Part shown: piece after piece, positions 25,822 to 38,600 of the stretch
Numbering within the stretch: the first letter of the stretch is position 1
Layout of the letters: each line of letters opens with the position of its first letter
From: Euglena gracilis
Lineage: Eukaryota; Euglenida; Euglenophyceae; Euglenales
Assembly: GCA_039621445.1 (NCBI GenBank)
Contig: CP154954.1
Coordinates: 35,139,703-35,203,702, forward strand
DNA length: 64,000 nt
Reading direction: 5' to 3'
Position numbers and translations under genes: made by a program
The notes under the pieces: model-generated
What the model was told of the DNA's origin: nothing
Database searches by the model: none
The model's input: the letters and a program-made list of their open reading frames with translations, nothing else

Positions 25822-27341
25822 GCCAATGGCGACTTTGACCAAAGTGTCCCTGGCCAAGGCCACTTTGACCAAAGTGTCCCTGGCCAAGGCCGCTTTGACC
25901 AAACTGTCCCTGGCGAAGGCCACTTTGACCAAAGTGACCCTGGCCAAGGCCACTTTGACCAAAGTGTCCCTGGCCAAGGCCACTTTGACCGAAGTGTCCC
26001 TGGCTGAGGCCACTTTGACCAAAGTGTCCCTGGCCAAGGCCACTTTGACCAAAGTGTCCCTGGCCAAGGCCACTTTGACCAAAGTGTCCCTGGCCAAGGC
26101 CAGTTTGACCAAAGTGTCCCTGGCCAAGGCCACTTTGACCAAAGTGTCCCTGGCCAAGGCCACCTTGAACAAAGTGTCCCTGGCCGAGGCCACTTTGACC
26201 AAAGTGTCCCTGGCCGAGGCCACTTTGACCAAAGTGTCCCTGGCCAAGGCCACTTTGACCAAAGTGTGACCTGGCCGAGGCCACTTTGACCAAAGTGTCC
26301 CTGGCCAAGGCCACTTTGACAAATGTGTCCCTGGCCACGTCCACTTTGACCAAACTGTCCCTTTGCAAGGCCACTTTGACCAAAGTGTCCCTGGCCAAGG
26401 CCACTTTGACCAAAGTGTCCCTGGCTGAGGCCACTTTGACCAAAGTGTCCCTGGCCAAGGCCACTTTGACCAAAGTGTCCCTGGCCAAGGCCACTTTGAC
26501 CAAAGTGTCCCTGGCCAAGGCCAGTTTGACCAAAGTGTCCCTGGCCAAGACCACTTTGACCAAAGTGTCCCTGGCCAAGGCCACTTCGACCAAAGTTTCC
26601 CTGGACAAGGCCACTTTGACCAAAGTGTCCCTGGCCGAGGCCACTTTGACCAAAGTGTCCCTGGCCAAGGCCACTTTGACCAAAGTGTGACCTGGCCGAG
26701 GCCACTTTGACCAAAGTGTCCCTGGGCAAGGCCACTTTGACAAATGTGTCCCTGGCCACGTCCACTTTGACCAAACTGTCCCTTTGCAAGGCCACTTTGA
26801 CCAAAGTGTCCCTGGCCAAGGCCACTTTGACCAAAGTGTCCCTGGCCAAGGCCACTTTGACCAAAGTGTCCCTGTCCAAGGCCACTTTGACCAAAGTGTC
26901 CCTGGCGAAGGCCACTTTGACCAAAGTGTCCCTGGCCAAGGCCACTTTGACCAATCTGTCCCTGGCCAAGGCCACTTTGACCAAAGTGTCCCTGGCGAAG
27001 GCCACTTTGACCAAAGTGTCCCTGGCGAAGGCCACTTTGACCAAAGTGTCCCTGGCCAAGGACACTTTGACCAAACTGTCCCTTTCCAAGTCCACTTTGA
27101 CCAAAGTGTCCCTGGCCAAGGCCACTTTGACCAAAGTGTCCCTGGCCAAGGTCACTTTGACCAAAGTGTCCCTGGCCAAGGCCACTTTGACCAAAGTGTC
27201 CCTGGCGAAGGCCACCTTGACCAGAGTGTCCGTGGCCAAGGCCACTTTGACCAAAGTGTCCCTGGCCAAGGCCACTTTGACCAAAGTGTCCCTGGCCAAG
27301 GCCACCTTGAGAAAATTTCCCTGGCCAAGGCCACTTTGACC
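25822..27341. repeat. 3,331-bp superrepeat, right copy
   Basis: This is the partner of 22,491-24,010, with markers at 25822, 26271, 26692 and 27309. The defective unit here reads GAGAAAATTTCC rather than GAGAAAATTACC. The following unit is full length, whereas the left copy has lost a base there (CCACTTGACC). The copies have therefore diverged slightly. Confidence 0.85.
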
Positions 27342-27959
27342 AAACTGTCCCTTTCCAAGGCCACTTTGACCAAAGTGTCTCTTGCCAAGGCCACTTTGAC
27401 CAAAGTGTCCCTGGACAAGGCCACTTTGACCAAAGTGTCCCTAGCCAAGGCCATTTTGACCAAAGTTTCCCTGGCCAAGGCCACTTTAACCAAAGTATCC
27501 CTGGCCAAGGCCACTTTGACCAAAGTGTCCCTGGCCAAGGCCACTTTGACCAAAGTGTCCCTGACCAAGGCCACTTTGACCAAAGTGTCCCTGGCCAAGG
27601 CCACTTTGACAAAAGTGTCCCTGGCCAAGGCCACTTTGACCAAAGTGTCCCTGGCCAAGGCCACTTTGACCAAAGTGTCCCTGGCCAAGGCCACTTTGAC
27701 CAAAATGTCCCTGGCGAAGGCCACTTTGACCAAAGTGTCACTGGCCAAGGCCACTTTAACCAAAGTGTCCCTGGCCAAGGCCACTTTGACCAAAGTGTCC
27801 CTGGCCAAGGCCACTTTGACCAAAGTGTCCCTGGCTGAGGCCACTTTGACCAAAGTGTCCCTGGCCAAGGCCACTTTGACCAAAGTGTCCCTGGCCAAGG
27901 CCAGTTTGACCAAAGTGTCCCTGGCCAAGGCCACTTTGACCAAGGTGTCCCTGGCCAAG

Positions 27960-29330
27960 GCCACCTTGAACAAAGTGTCCCTGGCCATGGCCACTTTGAC
28001 CAAAGTGTCCCTGGCCAAGGCCACTTCGACCAAAGTTTCCCTGGACAAGGCCACTTTGACCAAAGTGTCCCTGGCCAAGGCCACTTTGACCAAAGTGTCC
28101 CTGGCCAAGGCCACTTTGACCAAAGTGTGACCTGGCCGAGGCCACTTTGACCAAAGTGTCCCTGGGCAAGGCCACTTTGACAAATGTGTCCCTGGCCACG
28201 GCCACTTTGACCAAACTGTCCCTTTGCAAGGCCACTTTGACCAAAGTGTCCCTGGCCAAGGCCATTTTGACCAAAGTGTCCCTGGCCAAGGCCACTTTGA
28301 CCAAAGTGTCCCTGTCCAAGGCCACTTTGACGAAAGTGTCCCTGGCGAAGGCCACTTTGACCAAAGTGTCCCTGGCCAAGGCTACTTTGACCAAAGTGTT
28401 CCTGGCCAAGGCCACTTTGACCAATGTGTCCCTGGCCAAGGCCACTTTGACCGAAGTGTCCCTGGCTGAGGCCACTATGACCAAAGTGTCCCTGGCCAAG
28501 GCCACTTTGACCAAAGTGTCCCTGGCCAAGGTGACTTTGACCAAAGTGTCCCTGGCCAAGGCCAGTTTGACCAAAGTGTCCCTGGCCAAGGCCACTTTGA
28601 CCAAAGTGTCCCTGGCCAAGGCCACTTTGACAAAAGTGTCCCTGGCCAAGGCCACTTTGACCAAAGTGTCCCTGGCCAAGGCCACTTTGACCAAAGTGTC
28701 CCTGGCCAAGGCCACTTTGACCAAAATGTCCCTGGCGAAGGCCACTTTGACCAAAGTGTCACCGGCCAAGGCCACTTTAACCAAAGTGTCCCTGGCCAAG
28801 GCCACTTTGACCAAAGTGTCCCTGGCCAAGGCCACTTTGACCAAAGTGTCCCTGGCTGAGGCCACTTTGACCAAAGTGTCCCTGGCCAAGGCCACTTTGA
28901 CCAAAGTGTCCCTGGCCAAGGCCACTTTGACCAAAGTGTCCCTGGCCAAGGCCACTTTGACCAAGGTGTCCCTGGCCAAGGCCACCTTGAACAAAGTGTC
29001 CCTGGCCATGGCCACTTTGACCAAAGTGTCCCTGGCCAAGGCCACTTCGACCAAAGTTTCCCTGGACAAGGCCACTTTGACCAAAGTGTCCCTGGCCAAG
29101 GCCACTTTGACCAAAGTGTCCCTGGCCAAGGCCACTTTGACCAAAGTGTCCCTGGCCAAGGCCACTTTGACCAAAGTGTCCCTGGCCAAGGCCACTTTGA
29201 CAAATGTGTCCCTGGCCACGGCCACTTTGACCAAACTGTCCCTTTGCAAGGCCACTTTGACCAAAGTGTCCCTGGCCAAGGCCATTTTGACCAAAGTGTC
29301 CCTGGCCAAGGCCACTTTGACAAAAGTGTC
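27960..29330. repeat. 1,020-bp duplication (34 units)
   Basis: A CCACCTTGAACAAAG unit followed by CTGGCCATGGCC starts at 27961 and again at 28981. The TTTGCAAGG unit followed by GGCCATTTTGACC lies near 28,224 and again near 29,244. Both pairs are 1,020 bp apart, exactly 34 unit lengths. A third, similar arrangement follows near 29,905. Confidence 0.75.
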
Positions 29331-32300
29331 CCTGGCGAAGGCCACTTTGACCAAAGTGTCCCTGGCCAAGGCTACTTTGACCAAAGTGTTCCTGGCCAAG
29401 GCCACTTTGACCAAAGTGTCCCTGGCCAAGGCCACTTTGACCGAAGTGTCCCTGGCTGAGGCCACTTTGAACAAAGTGTCCCTGGCCAAGGCCACTTTGA
29501 CCAAAGTGTCCCTGGCCAAGGTGACTTTGACCAAAGTGTCCTTGGCCAAGGCCAGTTTGACCAAAGTGTCCCTGGCCAAGGCCACTTTGACCAAAGTGTC
29601 CCTGGCCAAGGCCACCTTGAACAAAGTGTCCCTGGCCCAGGCCAATTTGACCAAAGTGTCCCTGGCCAAGGCCACTTCGACCAAAGTTTCCCTGGACAAG
29701 GCCACTTTGACCAAAGTGTCCCTGGCAGAGGCCACTTTGACCAAAGTGTCCCTGGCCAACGCCACTTTGACCAAAGTGTCCCTGGCCAAGGCCACTTTGA
29801 CCAAAGTGTGACCTAGCCGAGGCCACTTTGACCAAAGTGTCCCTGGGCAAGGCCACTTTGACAAATGTGTCCCTGGCCACGGCCACTTTGACCAAACTGT
29901 CCCTTTGCAAGGCCACTTTGACCAAAGTGTCCCTGGCCAAGGCCATTTTGACCAAAGTGTCCCTGGCCAAGGCCACTTTGACCAAAGTGGCCCTGTCCAA
30001 GTCCACTTTGACGAAAGTGTCCCTGGCGAAGGCCACTTTGACCAAAGTGTCCCTGGCCAAGGCCACTTTGACCAAACTGTCCCTGGCCAAGGCTACTTTG
30101 ACCAAAGTGTCCCTGGCCAAGGCCACTTTGGCCAAAGTGTCCCTGGCCAAGGCCACTTTAACCAAAGTGTCCCTGGCCAAGGCCACTTTGACCAAAGTGT
30201 CCCTGGCCAAGGCCACTTTGCCCAAAGTGTCCCTGGCCAAGGCCACTTTGACCAAAGTGTCCCTGGCCAAGGCCACTTTGACCAAAGTGTCCCTGGCCAA
30301 GGCCACGTTGACCAAACTGTCCCTGGCCAAGGCCACTTTCACCAAAGTGTCCCTGGCCAAGGCTAAATCGACCAAATTATCCCTGGACAAGGCCACTTTG
30401 ACCAAAGTGTCCCTGGCCAAGGCCACTTTGACCAAACTGTCCCTGGCCAAGGCCACTTTGACCAAAGTGTCCCTGGCGAAGGCCACTTTGACCAAAGTGT
30501 CCCTGGCGAAGGCCACTTTGACCAAAGTGTCCCTGGCCCAGGCCATTTTGACCAAAGTTTCCCTGGCCAAGGCCACTTTAACCAAAGTGTCCCTGGCCAA
30601 GGCCACTTTGACCAAAGTGTCCCTGGCCAAGGCCACTTTAACCAAAGTCTCCCTAGCCAAGGCCATTTTGACCAAAGTTTCCCTGGCCAAGGCCACTTTA
30701 ACCAAAGTGTCCCTGGCCAAGGCCACTTTGACCAAAGTGTCCCTGGCCAAGGCCACTTTGACCAAAGTGTCCCTGGCCAAGGCCACTTTGACCAAAGTGT
30801 CCCTGGCCAAGGCCACTTTGACCAAAGTGTCCCTGGCCAAGGCCACTTTGACCAAAGTGTCCCTGGCCAAGGCCACCTTGACCAAAGTGTCCCTGGCCAA
30901 GGCCACTTTGACCAAAGTGTCCCTGGCCAAGGCCACTTTGACCAAAGTGTCCCTGGCCAAGGCCACTTTGACCAAAGTGTCCCTGGCCAAGGCCACTTTG
31001 ACCAAAGTGTCCCTGGCCAAGGCCACTTTGACCAAAGTGTCCCTGGCGAAGGCCACTTTGACCAAAGTGTCCCTGGCCAAGGCCACTTTGACCAAAGTGT
31101 CCCTGGCCAAGGCCACTTTGACCAAAGTGTCCCTGGCCAAGGCCACTGTGACCAAAGTGTCCCTGGCCAAGGCCACTTTGACCAAAGTGTCCCTGGCCAA
31201 GGCCACTTTGACCAAAGTGTCCCTGGCCAAGGCCACTTTGACCAAAGTGTCCCTGGCCAAGGCCACTTTGACCAAAGTGTCCCTGGCCAAGGCCACTTTG
31301 ACCAAAGTGTCCCTGGCCAAGGCCACTTTGACCAAAGTGTCCCTGGCCAAGGCCACTTTGACCAAAGTGTCCCTGGCCAAGGCCACTTTGACCAAAGTGT
31401 CCCTGGCCAAGGCCACTTTGACCAAAGTGTCCCTGGCAAGGCCACTTTGACCAAAGTGTCCCTGGCCAAGGCCACTTTGACCAAAGTGTCCCTGGCCAAG
31501 GCCACTTTGACCAAAGTGTCCCTGGCCAAGGCCACTTTGACCAAAGTGTCCCTGGCCAAGGCCACTTTGACCAAAGTGTCCCTGGCCAAGGCCACTTTGA
31601 CCAAAGTGTCCCTGGCCAAGGCCACTTTGACCAAAGTGTCCCTGGCCAAGGCCACTTTGACCAAAGTGTCCCTGGCCAAGGCCACTTTGACCAAAGTGTC
31701 CCTGGCCAAGGCCACTTTGACCAAAGTGTCCCTGGCCAAGGCCACTTTGACCAAAGTGTCCCTGGACAAGGCCACTTTGACCAAAGTGTCCCTGGCCAAG
31801 GCCACTTTGACCAAAGTGTCCCTGGCCAAGGCCACTTTGACCAAAGTGTCCCTGGCCAAGGCCACTTTGACCAAAGTGTCCCTGGCCAAGGCCACTTTGA
31901 CCAAAGTGTCCCTGGCCAAGGCCACTTTGACCAAAGTGTCCCTGGCCAAGGCCACTTTGACCAAAGTGTCCCTGGCCAAGGCCACTTTGACCAAAGTGTC
32001 CCTGGCCAAGGCCACTTTGACCAAAGTGTCCCTGGCCAAGGCCACTTTGACCAAAGTGTCCCTGGCCAAGGCCACTTTGACCAAAGTGTCCCTGGCCAAG
32101 GCCACTTTGACCAAAGTGTCCCTGGCCAAGGCCACTTTGACCAAAGTGTCCCTGGCCAAGGCCACTTTGACCAAAGTGTCCCTGGCCAAGGCCACTTTGA
32201 CCAAAGTGTCCCTGGCCAAGGCCACTTTGACCAAAGTGTCCCTGGCCAAGGCCACTTTGACCAAAGTGTCCCTGGCCAAGGCCACTTTAACCAAAGTGTC

Positions 32301-35019
32301 CCTAGCCAAGGCCATTTTGACCAAAGTTTCCCTGGCCAAGGCCACTTTAACCAAAGTGTCCCTGGCCAAGGCCACTTTGACCAAAGTGTCCCTGGCCAAG
32401 GCCACTTTGACCAAAGTGTCCCTGGCCAAGGCCACTTTGACCAAAGTGTCCCTGGCCAAGGCCACTTTGACCAAAGTGTCCCTGGCCAAGGTCACATTGA
32501 CCAAAGTGTCCCTGGCGAAGGCCACTTTGACCACAGTGTCCCTGGCGAAGGCCATTTCGACCAAAGTTTCCCTGGCCAAGGCCACTTTGACCAAAGTGTC
32601 CCTGGCCAAGGCCACTTTGACCAAAGTGTGACCTGGCCAAGGCCACTTTGACCAAAGTGTCCCTGGCCAAGGCCACTTTGACCAAAGTGTCCCTGGCCAA
32701 GGCCACTTTGACCAAAGTGTCCCTGGCCAAGGCCACTTTGACCAAAGTGTCCCTGGCCAAGGCCACTTTGACCAAAGTGTCCCTGGCCAAGGCCACTTTG
32801 ACCAAAGTGTCCCTGGCCAAGGCCACTTTGACCAAAGTGTCCCTGGCCAAGGCCACTTTGACCAAAGTGTCCCTGGCCAAGGCCACTTTGACCAAAGTGT
32901 CCCTGGCCAAGGCCACTTTGACCAAAGTGTCCCTGGCCAAGGCCACTTTGACCAAAGTTTCCCTGGACAAGGTCACTTTGACCAAAGTGTCCCTGGCGAA
33001 GGCCACGTTGACCAAAGTGTCCCTGGCCAAGGCCACTTTGACCAAAGTGTCCCTGGCCAAGGCCACTTTGACCAAAGTGTCCCTGGCCAAGGCCACTTTG
33101 ACCAAAGTGTCCCTGGCCAAGGCCACTTTGACCAAAGTGTCCCTGGCCAAGGCCACTTTGACCAAAGTGTCCCTGGCCAAGGCCACTTTGACCAAAGTGT
33201 CCCTGGCCAAGGCCACTTTGACCAAAGTGTCCCTGGCCAAGGCCACTTTGACCAAAGTGTCCCTGGCCAAGGCCACTTTGACCAAAGTGTCCCTGGCCAA
33301 GGCCACTTTGACCAAAGTGTCCCTGGCCAAGGCCACTTTGACCATATGTCCCTGGCCAAGGCCACTTTGACACAAGTGTCCCTGGCCAAGGCCACTTTGA
33401 CCAAAGTGTCCCTGGCCAAGGCCACTTTGACCAAAGTGTCCCTGGCCAAGGCCACTTTGACCAAAGTGTCCCTGGCCAAGGCCACTTTGACCAAAGTGTC
33501 CCTGGCCAAGGCCACTTTGACCAAAGTGTCCCTGGCCAAGGCCACTTTGACCAAAGTGTCCCTGGCCAAGGCCACTTTGACCAAAGTGTCCCTGGCCAAG
33601 GCCACTTTGACCAAAGTGTCCCTGGCCAAGGCCACTTTGACCAAAGTGTCCTGGCCAAGGCCACTTTGACCAAAGTGTCCCTGGCCAAGGCCACTTTGAC
33701 CAAAGTGTCCCTGGCCAAGGCCACTTTGACCAAAGTGTCCGTGGCCAAGGCCACTTTGACCAAAGTGTCCCTGGCCAAGGCCACTTTGACCAAAGTGTCC
33801 CTGGCCAAGGCCACTTTGACCAAAGTGTCCCTGGCCAAGGCCACTTTGACCAAAGTGTCCCTGGCCAAGGCCACTTTGACCCAAGTGTCCCTGGCCAAGG
33901 CCACTTTGACCAAAGTGTCCCTGGCCAAGGCCACTTTGACCAAAGTGTCCCTGGCCAAGGCCACTTTGACCAAAGTGTCCCTGGCCAAGGCCACTTTGAC
34001 CAAAGTGTCCCTGGCCAAGGCCACTTTGACCAAAGTGTCCCTGGCCAAGGCCACTTTGACCAAAGTGTCCTGGCCAAGGCCACTTTGACCAAAGTGTCCC
34101 TGGCCAAGGCCACTTTGACCAAAGTGTCCCTGGCCAAGGCCACTTTGACCAAAGTGTCCCTGGCCAAGGCCACTTTGACCAAAGTGTCCCTGGCCAAGGC
34201 CACTTTGACCAAAGTGTCCCTGGCCAAGGCCACTTTGACCAAAGTGTCCCTGGCCAAGGCCACTTTGACCAAAGTGTCCCTGGCCAAGGCCACTTTGACC
34301 AAAGTGTCCCTGGCCAAGGCCACTTTGACCAAAGTGTCCCTGGCCAAGGCCACTTTGACCAAAGTGTCCCTGGCCAAGGCCACTTTGACCAAAGTGTCCC
34401 TGGCCAAGGCCACTTTGACCAAAGTGTCCCTGGCCAAGGCCACTTTGACCAAAGTGTCCCTGGCCAAGGCCACTTTGACCAAAGTGTGACCTGGCAAAGG
34501 CCACTTTGACCAAAGTGTCCCTGGCCAAGGCCACTTTGACCAAAGTGTCCCTGGCCAAGGCCACTTTGACCAAAGTGTCCCTGGCCAAGGCCACTTTGAC
34601 CAAAGTGTCCCTGGCCAAGGCCACTTTGACCAAAGTCTCCCTGGCCAAGGCCACTTTGACCGAAGTGTCCCTGGCCAAGGCCACTTTGACCAAAGTGTCC
34701 CTGGCCAAGGCCACTTTGACCAAAGTGTCCCTGGCCAAGGCCACTTTGACCAAAGTGTCCCTGGCCAAGGCCACTTTGACCAAAGTCTCCCTGGCCAAGG
34801 CCACTTTGACCGAAGTGTCCCTGGCCAAGGCCACTTTGACCAAAGTGTCCCTGGCCAAGGCCACTTTGACCAAAGTGTCCCTGGCCAAGGCCACTTTGAC
34901 CAAAGTGTCCCTGGCCAAGGCCACTTTGACCAAAGTGTCCCTGGCCAAGGCCACTTTGACCAAAGTGTCCCTGGCCAAGGCCACTTTGACCAAGGTGTCC
35001 CTGGCCAAGGCCACTTTGA

Positions 35020-35615
35020 CCAAGTGTCCCTGCAAAGGCCACTTTGACCGAAGTGTCCCTAGGCAAGGCCACTTTGACCAAAGTGTGACCTGGCCAAGGC
35101 CACTATCGACCAAAGTGTTCCTGGCCAAGGCCACGTTGACCAAAGTGTCCCTGGCCAAGGCCACTTTGACCAAAGTGTCCCTGGCCAAGGCCACGTTGAC
35201 CAAAGTGTCCCTGGCCAAGGCCACTTTGACCAAAGTGTCCCTGGCCAAGGCCACTTTGACCAAAGTGTCCCTGGCCAAGGCCACTTTGACCAAAGTGTCC
35301 CTGGCCAAGGCCACTTTGACCAAGTGTCCCTGGCCAAGGCCACTTTGACCAAAGTGTCCCTGGCCAAGGCCACTTTGACCAAAGTGTCCCTGGCCAAGGC
35401 CACTTTGACCAAAGTGTCCCTGGCCAAGGCCACTTTGACCAAAGTGTCCCTGGCCAAGGCCACTTTGACCAAAGTCTCCCTGGCCAAGGCCACTTTGACC
35501 AAAGTGTCCCTGGCCAAGGCCACTTTGACCAAGTGTCCCTGCAAAGGCCACTTTGACCGAAGTGTCCCTAGGCAAGGCCACTTTGACCAAAGTGTGACCT
35601 GGCCAAGGCCACTTT
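35020..35615. repeat. 509-bp duplication of defective units
   Basis: The same cluster of rare changes occurs twice. It is a unit shortened to ACCAAGTGTCCCTGCAAAGG, a GACCGAAG unit, CCCTAGGCAAGG, and then the 31-base GTGTGACCTGG unit. TGCAAAGG starts at 35031 and again at 35540, 509 bp apart. The identity of several rare changes in the same order shows a copied segment of about 17 units. Confidence 0.85.
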
Positions 35616-38600
35616 GACCAAAGTGTCCCTGGCCAAGGCCACTTTGACCAAAGTGTCCCTGGCCAAGGCCACTTTGACCAAAGTGTCCCTGGCCAAGGCC
35701 ACTTTGACCAAAGTGTCCCTGGCCAAGGCCACTTTGACCAAAGTGTCCCTGGCCAAGGCCACTTTGACCAAAGTGTCCCTGGCCAAGGCCACTTTGACCA
35801 AAGTGTCCCTGGCGAAGGCCACTTGACCAAAGTGTCCCTCGCCAAGGCCACTTTGACCAAAGTGTCCCTGGCCAAGGCCACTTTGACCAAAGTGTCCCTG
35901 GCCAAGGCCACTTTGACCAAAGTGTCCCTGGCCAAGGCCACTTGTTCCAAGTGTCCCTGGCCAAGTCCATCTTGACCAAAGTGTCCCTGGCCAAGGCCAC
36001 TTTGACCAAAGTGTCCCTGGCCAAGGCCACTTTGACCAAAGTGTCCCTGGCCAAGGCCACTTTGACCAAAGTGTCCCTGGCCAAGGCCACTTTGACCAAA
36101 GTGTCCCTGGCCAAGGCCACTTTGACCAAAGTGTCCCTGGCCAAGGCCACTTTGACCAAAGTGTCCCTGGCCAAGGCCACTTTGACCAAAGTGTCCCTGG
36201 CCAAGGCCACTTTGACCAAAGTGTCCCTGGCCAAGGCCACTTTGACCAAAGTGTCCCTGGCCAAGGCCACTTTGACCAAAGTGTCCCTGGCCAAGGCCAC
36301 TTTGACCAAAGTGTCCCTGGCCAAGGCCACTTTGACCAAAGTGTCCCTGGCCAAGGCCACTTTGACCAAAGTGTCCCTGGCCAAGGCCACTTTGACCAAA
36401 GTGTCCCTGGCCAAGGCCACTTAGACCAAAGTGTCCCTGGCGAAGGCCACTTTGACCAAAGTGTCCCTGGCCAAGGCCACTTTGACCAAAGTGTCCCTGG
36501 CCAAGGCCACTTTGACCAAAGTGTCCCTGGCCAAGGCCACTTTGACCAAAGTGTCCCTGGCCAAGGCCACTTTGACCAAAGTGTCCCTGGCCAAGGCCAC
36601 TTTGACCAAAGTGTCCCTGGCCAAGGCCACTTGGACCAAAGTGTCCCTGGCCAAGGCCACTTTGACCAAAGTGTCCCTGGCCAAGGCCACTTTGACCAAA
36701 GTGTCCCTGGCCAAGGCCACTTTGACCAAACTGTCCCTGGCCAAGGCCACTTTGACCAAAGTGTCCCTGGCCAAGGCCACTTTGACCAAAGTGTCCCTGG
36801 CCAAGGCCACTTTGACCAAAGTGTCCCTGGCCAAGGCCACTTTGACCAAAGTGTCCCTGGCCAAGGCCACTTTGACCAAAGTGTCCCTGGCGAAGGCAAC
36901 TTTGACCAAAGTGTCCCTGGCCAAGGCCACTTTGACCAAAGTGTCCCTGGCCAAGGCCACTTTGACCAAAGTGACCCTGGCCAAGGCCACTTTGACCAAA
37001 GTGTCCCTGGCCAAGGCCACTTTGACCAAAGTGTCCCTGGCCAAGGCCACTTTGACCAAAGTGTCCCTGGCCAAGGCTGTTTTGACCAAAGGATCCCGGG
37101 CCAAGGCCACTTTGACCAAAGTGACCCTGGCGAAGGCCACTTTGACCAAAGTGTCCCTGGCGAAGGCCACTTTGACCAAAGTGTCCCTGGCCAAGGCCAC
37201 TTTGACCAAAGTGTCCCTGGCCCAGGCCACTTTGACCAAAGTGTCCGTGGCCAAGGCCACTTTGACCAAAGTGTCCCTGGCCAAGGCCACTTTGACCGAA
37301 GTGTCCCTGGCCAAGGCCACTTTGACCAAAGTGTCCCTGGCCAAGGCCACTTTGACCAAAGTGTCCCTGGCCAAGGCCACTTTGACCAAAGTGTCCCTGG
37401 CCAAGGCCACTTTGACCAAAGTGTCCCTGGCCAAGGCCACTTTGACCAAAGTGTCCCTGGCCAAGGCCACTTTGACCAAAGTGTCCCTGGCCAAGGCCAC
37501 TTTGACCAAAGTGTCCCTGGCCAAGGCCACTTTGACCAAAGTGTCCCTGGCAAAGGCCACTTTGACAAAGGTGTCCCTTTCCAAGGCCACTTTGACCAAA
37601 GTGTCCCTGGCGAAGGCCACTTTGACCAAAGTGTCCCTGGCCAAGGCCACTTTGACCAAAGTGTTCCTGGCCAAGGCCACTTTGACCAAAGTGTCCCTGG
37701 CCAAGGCCACTTTGACCACAGTGTCCGTGGCCAAGGCCACTTTGACCAAAGTGTCCCTGGCCAAGGCCACTTTGACCAAAGTGTCCCTAGCCAAGGCCAC
37801 TTTGACCAAAGTGTCCCTGGCAAAGGCCACTTTGACCAAACTGTCCCTGGCCAAGGCCACTTTGACCAAAGTGTCCCTGGCCAAGGCCACTTTGACCAAA
37901 GTGTCCCTGGCCAAGGCCACTTTGACCAAAGTGTCCCTGGCCAAGGCCACTTTGACCAAAGTGTCCCTGGCCAAGGCCACTTTGACCAAAGAGTCCTGGC
38001 CACGGCCACTTTGACCAAACTGTCCCTGGCCAAGGCCACTTTGACCAAAGTGTCCCGGCCAAGGCCAATTTGACCAAAGTGTCCCTGGCCAAGGCCACTT
38101 TGACCAAAGTGTCCCTGGCCAAGGCCACTTTGACCAAAGTGACCCTGGCCAAGGCCACTTTGACCAAAGTGTCCCTGGCCAAGGCCACTTTGACCAAAGT
38201 GTCCCTGGCCAAGGCCACTTTGACCAAAGTGTCCCTGGCCAAGGCCACTTTGACCAAAGTGTCCCTGGCCAAGGCCACTTTGACCAAAGTGTCCCTGGCC
38301 AAGGCCACTTTGACCAAAGTGTCCCTGGCCAAGGCCACCTTGACCAAAGTGTCCCTGGTCAAGGCCACTTTGACCAAAGTGTCCCTGGCCAAGGCCACTT
38401 TGACCAAAGTGTCCCTGGCCAAGGCCACTTTGACCAAAGTGTCCCTGGCCAAGGCCACTTTGACCAAAGTGTCCTGGCCAAGGCCACTTTGACCAAAGTG
38501 TCCCTGGCCAAGGCCACTTTGACCAAAGTGTCCCTGGCGAAGGCCATTTTGACCAAAGTGTCCGTGGCCAAGGCCACTCTGACCAAAGTGTCCCTGGCCA

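Larger units (their letters stand above)
18341..30370. repeat. 30-bp array, block II: TTTGCAAGG variant family
   Basis: From about 18,343 (GTGAGCTGGCCACGGCC) the set of variants changes. The signature is CTGGCCACGGCC, then ACTGTCCCTTTGCAAGG, near 20,143, 20,449, 20,722, 21,620, 23,003, 28,195, 29,215 and 29,876. Forms with CCACGTCC lie near 23,425, 26,335 and 26,757. Other markers are GTGACCTGGCCGAGGCC, GGCCAATGGC and CTGGCTGAGGCC. Several carry nested duplications at 421, 1,020 and 3,331 bp. The basic 30-bp unit is unchanged. Confidence 0.85.
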
